From the IMG/VR virus record IMGVR_UViG_3300036859_000445, positions 1-40,096 of that record: a stretch of DNA of 40,096 bases, one strand, 5' to 3'. The translations under genes and the position numbers were made by a program. Positions within the stretch are counted from its first letter, which is position 1; each line of letters begins with the position of its first letter. The notes under the pieces are model-generated. The model was not told the DNA's origin and searched no databases. It saw only the letters and a list, made by a program, of their open reading frames with translations. Below are positions 36,962-40,096 of the stretch, in pieces. This DNA comes from a virus.

Positions 36962-37807
36962 ATGCTGATTCTTCCAGGTTTAGTTCTTCCAGGTCCTAAA
37001 CCTGAACCCACTAAATATGGCTTGTTTTCAGGACTCCAGTCACTAACTCGTCCTGGGGATATTCATTGGCGCACTGGTGTCCAAGTTGAATCATCTTTTT
37101 GTTCAGATTTGGACTCTACGCTTCTGAGTTGTCCTCCAGATGATGTACCAAAAAGCTTCGAAGCGGGGCGTGATTTTTGTCAGTCCGACCCGTTCATAGT
37201 TTATTCTAGCCTTCAATGTTCTCCAGTAGGGTTTACTGCTGGTCGATTCTATGAAATTGTGCGAGAACGTTATGAAGCTAGTGTAGAACGGGCTGTTGAA
37301 ACTATCTTCTGGACAGGACAAACTAGCGCCGGTGCAGTTAATCCTAGTCTCGCATTCGGCAATCCAAGTTGTGGTCTAGTTCCTGTTGATCTAACACCTG
37401 TTGAGGGTGCTGTTTCCCCTGCATGTGCGGTCGGATTCTTAGAGTCTGCTCTTGCTAATTGTTGGCCTGGTCCTGGTGTTCTTCATATGAATGCAGGTGC
37501 GTTAGCGTTTTTAGATGCTAGCTTCCTTGTGGAAAATGGGCACACAGAACTAGGTTCACGAGTTATTGCTGGTGCAGGTTATCCAGGAACAGGCCCAGCT
37601 AACGTAGCTGTAGCTGATGATGAGACTTGGATTTTCGCAACTTCACAGGTAGTTGGTTGGAGAGGCGATCCATTTTTTAATCCACCTCTATTTCCTGAAG
37701 CAGTAGATCGTGATATCAACGATGTTATTGTCAGGTTAGAGACTGAATGGGCTTTCTCATTTATTTGTTGTATTTATGCTATTCGCATGCTGTATTGTGC
37801 TGAATAA
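36962..37807 (+). CDS. Virion structural protein, capsid-associated
   Basis: 281 residues, ATG after GAGGAGG. Unusually Cys-rich (around 12 cysteines). HWRTGVQVESSFCSDLD, FYEIVRERYEASVERAVETIFWTG and GYPGTGPANVAVADDETWIFATSQVVGWRGDP recall the second capsid-like protein that follows the capsid gene in some actinophages. A stabilising or pentamer-type shell role is inferred. No enzymatic motif. Confidence 0.5.
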   Translation: MLILPGLVLPGPKPEPTKYGLFSGLQSLTRPGDIHWRTGVQVESSFCSDLDSTLLSCPPDDVPKSFEAGRDFCQSDPFIVYSSLQCSPVGFTAGRFYEIVRERYEASVERAVETIFWTGQTSAGAVNPSLAFGNPSCGLVPVDLTPVEGAVSPACAVGFLESALANCWPGPGVLHMNAGALAFLDASFLVENGHTELGSRVIAGAGYPGTGPANVAVADDETWIFATSQVVGWRGDPFFNPPLFPEAVDRDINDVIVRLETEWAFSFICCIYAIRMLYCAE

Positions 37808-37827
37808 ATTCATGGAGGTGGATTACC

Positions 37828-38523
37828 ATTCCTACACAATGCTTCAAATCACTGCAGGGTCTTGCTCTTCGAGTTACGAGATTGGATGATTGTTGCAATC
37901 CCGTAGAAGGTCTTTGTTCAACAGTTGTAAGTGAATCTTTTATTACTGCAACTCTTACCGCTGAACTTGAAGATCCAGATGAATTCATTGTTAAGTTAGC
38001 TAATGGTCAGCTATGTATTAATGAAACAGGGTGTGCAACTCTTAAGCGGTATACAGTAGCGCTTGAAATTTGTAATGCTGACCCTGATATGTTTGAGATT
38101 ATCTCAGGTGTTAATACAGTCCAGGATTTCGATAACAATGCTGTTGGTTTTGAGGTTGATCATGATCTCAGCGGTTGTGATACTCGTTTTGCTATTGAAT
38201 TCTGGACTAAGGTTCCATCAGATGTTTGTGTAGCGGGACAAGGTCAGCAGTATCTCTATTGGCTACTTCCTTGTCTCAAGAATGGTCGTATTGGGGACTT
38301 TACTATTGAAAATGGTCCTCTTACGTTCACTCTAACAGCTGATGGTTCGTCCTCATCTACATGGCTCCAAGGTCCCTATGATGTTGTGCCACAAGATTCT
38401 TTAGGGACTCCTGGGCCACTTCTTGTTGCTCTTCCTGCAACAGTTCCGTTACATGTTCAGTTAACTAACGTACCCCCGCCCACCGAGATGTGTGGATGCC
38501 AGCCTCTCGTGCTTCCTTCATAG
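37828..38523 (+). CDS. Virion structural protein with apparent AUU start
   Basis: 231 residues. The frame is open from 37804 and is protein-like from IPTQCFKSLQGLALRVTRLDDCC onwards, but it has no ATG or GTG; the first standard start is a TTG at 37882, which would remove 18 conserved-looking residues. An ATT at 37828 lies 9 nt after GGAGG. CFKSLQG..RVTRLD...C is a pattern I associate with actinophage structural proteins. The rest is beta-rich, like tail-tube or head-tail proteins. Confidence 0.6.
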   Translation: MPTQCFKSLQGLALRVTRLDDCCNPVEGLCSTVVSESFITATLTAELEDPDEFIVKLANGQLCINETGCATLKRYTVALEICNADPDMFEIISGVNTVQDFDNNAVGFEVDHDLSGCDTRFAIEFWTKVPSDVCVAGQGQQYLYWLLPCLKNGRIGDFTIENGPLTFTLTADGSSSSTWLQGPYDVVPQDSLGTPGPLLVALPATVPLHVQLTNVPPPTEMCGCQPLVLPS

Positions 38524-38526
38524 TTG

Positions 38527-38559
38527 AGGAAGGGAGTGTTGGAATGATGCTCCCTTCCT
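38527..38559 (+). promoter_or_regulatory. Hairpin sequestering the ribosome-binding site of the next gene
   Basis: AGGAAGGGAG and CTCCCTTCCT pair perfectly over 10 bp with a 13-nt loop that contains the ATGATG start of the following gene. The ribosome-binding site GGGAG is in the stem, so translation would be low unless the hairpin opens. It may double as a terminator for the structural genes upstream. Confidence 0.6.
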
Positions 38560-39194
38560 TGATTATCTTAATCCCAGTACTGCATAGACCACATCGAATT
38601 GAACCGATGTTGGAGACTACTGCAGGATATTCCGTTCTTTTTCTTGCAACTAAAAATGATAAGCAAGAAATAACAGAACTACGCCGGATGAATGCCGATT
38701 ATTTGGTAATCGGACCAAATCAAGTTGGTGACTACGCTAAGAAGATAAATTTAGGTGTTCGAGAAACTAAGGAAGACATAGTTTTTCTTGGTGCGGATGA
38801 TTTAAAATTTCATAATGGGTGGTTTGAAAATGCCTGTAAGAGACTCAAACCGTCTATTGGTGTGGTTGGCACAAATGACCTTGGGAATCCTAGTGTTATT
38901 GCTGGTCATCATGCTACTCACTCTCTTGTCACACGCAATTATATAGAAAATTTTGGAACAATAGATGAACGTGGTAAAGCCCTTCATGAGGGCTACGTTC
39001 ATGAATATGTAGATAATGAATTTGTTATGACAGCTAAAAAACGAAAAGCGTGGGATTTTGCTAAAGATTCGGTTGTGGAGCATCTTCACCCTAATTGGGG
39101 GAAAGCTCCTAATGATTCATTATATATGATGCAGCGACAAAGAATGAATTTGGGACGACAATTGTTTATGAGGCGTCAACGACTTTGGATGTGA
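38544..39194 (+). CDS. Glycosyltransferase-like (GT-A fold) protein
   Basis: 216 residues. PSLIILIPVLHRPHRIEPMLET is the nucleotide-binding start of GT2-like enzymes; EDIVFLGADDLKFHNGWFE has the metal-binding DD motif in a DxD-like position; VDNEFVMTAKKRKAWDFAKDSVVEHLHPNWG gives a possible acceptor/base region with ED-like and HLHP motifs. It may glycosylate a virion or tail protein, or DNA. The start is inside a hairpin loop; an upstream frame to 38490 overlaps the structural gene. Confidence 0.7.
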   Translation: MMLPSLIILIPVLHRPHRIEPMLETTAGYSVLFLATKNDKQEITELRRMNADYLVIGPNQVGDYAKKINLGVRETKEDIVFLGADDLKFHNGWFENACKRLKPSIGVVGTNDLGNPSVIAGHHATHSLVTRNYIENFGTIDERGKALHEGYVHEYVDNEFVMTAKKRKAWDFAKDSVVEHLHPNWGKAPNDSLYMMQRQRMNLGRQLFMRRQRLWM

Positions 39195-39197
39195 TAT

Positions 39198-40096
39198 ATG
39201 CCGAAAACTTGTGGATGCCGGTCATCTTCTGGATGCTCTTGCGTAATCGAAGGTCTCGATACTAATTGTATCGATACAACTGTAACTGGTGATGGTTCTG
39301 CAGGTAATCCATACCAAATTTCATCAGAACCCATTATTGATCCAACTCCTGGTAACATAATAACATGTGGTCCAGCAGGACTTTTTGCTGAGCCTGGGGC
39401 TTTTGCAGGTATAACAACTTCAGACACAAACTGTATTGATTTATCAGGCAATGGGACAGTTTTAAGCCCATTAAGCGCAGATCCTATAATTGATCCCGAT
39501 CCTGATAATATAATCACCTGCGGACCTGCTGGGTTATTTGCTACGTCAGAACCATTCACTGGAATCTCAACTTCTGATACATCTTGTATTGATTTATCAG
39601 GAAACGGCACACCAGGAACACCTCTCAGTGCTGCGCCAATTATTGATGCTGCAGCTGGGAATCTTCTAAGCTGTGAAGCGGGTGGATTGCGTGCAGATTT
39701 ATCAACTCTTGATAGTGGAACAATAGATTTCTCAGGTGACGGGACTCCTGGTACCCCATTAACTGCTTCAGTTATTGCAGGAACTACAGCAATAACTACA
39801 ACAGATAGTTCTAGTATAGATTTTTCAGGGGTAGGAACTTCCGTAAGTCCATTAACTGCTGTAACTATTGCGGGCGGCACTGCAATTGTTACAACAGATA
39901 GTGCAAGTGTTGACTTTTCAGGGGATGGTACTTCTGGTTCTCCTTTAACAGCAGTTATTTTAGGTGGAACTTTCCATACACACGATGGGACTGGCGGAGG
40001 TGCTTCCCTTGTAATTGGTGGTGTAAATGAAGGTGGAGCTACAGTTCCAACAGCAACTACAGCACAATCTGTAGCTATGGGAGATTTCGCTAATGC
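39198..40096 (+). CDS. Tail-fibre-like repetitive protein (partial)
   Basis: The gene begins MPKTCGCRSSSGCSCV and runs off the right edge with 299 codons visible. At least three units of IDPxPxNIITCGPAGLFA...GITTSDTNCIDLSGNGTxxxPLSA repeat about every 50-60 residues, then shorter (T)AITTTDSSSIDFSGxGTxxxPLTA units. Near the end, THDGTGGGASLVIGG and TTAQSVAMGDFANA resemble trimeric adhesin head repeats. An adsorption or tail-appendage role is inferred. An antisense frame (39176-39880) mirrors the repeats and is spurious. Confidence 0.7.
   Translation, partial: MPKTCGCRSSSGCSCVIEGLDTNCIDTTVTGDGSAGNPYQISSEPIIDPTPGNIITCGPAGLFAEPGAFAGITTSDTNCIDLSGNGTVLSPLSADPIIDPDPDNIITCGPAGLFATSEPFTGISTSDTSCIDLSGNGTPGTPLSAAPIIDAAAGNLLSCEAGGLRADLSTLDSGTIDFSGDGTPGTPLTASVIAGTTAITTTDSSSIDFSGVGTSVSPLTAVTIAGGTAIVTTDSASVDFSGDGTSGSPLTAVILGGTFHTHDGTGGGASLVIGGVNEGGATVPTATTAQSVAMGDFAN

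Noticed and set aside
39176-39880. 234-codon minus-strand frame opposite the tail-fibre-like gene
   Set aside because: It is the antisense of a repetitive coding sequence and lacks start signals; the plus strand has the Cys-rich start and repeats.

Overview
The window is a segment of a tailed double-stranded DNA phage genome, most likely infecting an actinobacterium. Actinobacterial signs seen in the sequence are a WhiB-family regulator with four cysteines, a surface protein ending in a class-E-type LAxTG sortase signal, promoters that place transcription starts on the start codon (leaderless mRNAs), and several small proteins that look like families common in actinophages. Most of the DNA has moderate to low GC; a block at about 25740-27930 and shorter stretches near 17816-18177 and 21950-22140 are clearly GC-richer. 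No integrase, excisionase or complete tRNA gene was seen, so lifestyle cannot be decided.

Layout. (1) 1-21908, minus strand: one long, tightly packed leftward early region. Nearly every gene overlaps the next by ATGA/GTGA/TAATG. From the promoter end leftwards it holds a ribbon-helix-helix regulator (first, probably leaderless, gene), many tiny proteins, a deaminase-like enzyme, an unusual secreted/membrane cassette (15653-16747), a ParB-domain coiled-coil protein, a SNF2-type helicase, a low-complexity repeat protein, a RecB/Cas4-like nuclease, a Sak4-like ATPase with a DUF669-like partner, WhiB, a LAxTG surface protein, a family-A DNA polymerase, a RuvC-like resolvase and a phosphoribosyltransferase cut by the window edge. 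(2) 21909-22165: divergent promoter region. (3) 22166-25455, plus strand: primase-polymerase and SF3 helicase split by one in-frame TAG, a repeat-rich gap that is a candidate origin, a possible small terminase and a KOW-like protein. (4) 25456-27930: noncoding stretch and GC-rich small-gene island ending in a lipoprotein and a long terminator hairpin. (5) 27966-28626, minus strand: zinc-ribbon protein and GIY-YIG-like protein. (6) 28735-40096, plus strand: virion module with large terminase, membrane protein, portal, an 861-residue multidomain maturation protease, major capsid, further structural proteins, a glycosyltransferase-like protein and a repetitive tail-fibre-like protein cut by the right edge.

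How it fits together. The left arm supplies replication (polymerase, primase-polymerase, SF3 helicase), recombination (Sak4-like ATPase, nuclease, resolvase) and nucleotide metabolism (deaminase, PRTase), plus a set of exported proteins that may remodel the host surface. The right arm packages and builds the virion.

The most unusual signals are: a stem-loop present twice (two GGGCAT boxes exactly 15 nt apart in a 31-nt loop), each copy right after a stop codon and 44 nt before the start of an exported-protein gene; more than a dozen genes under 60 codons, many with CxxC zinc-binding pairs; a gene broken at an 11-G homopolymer; an apparent AUU start codon; and a maturation protease fused to a 2H-phosphoesterase-like domain. 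Function names rest on motifs read by eye; no database search was run.
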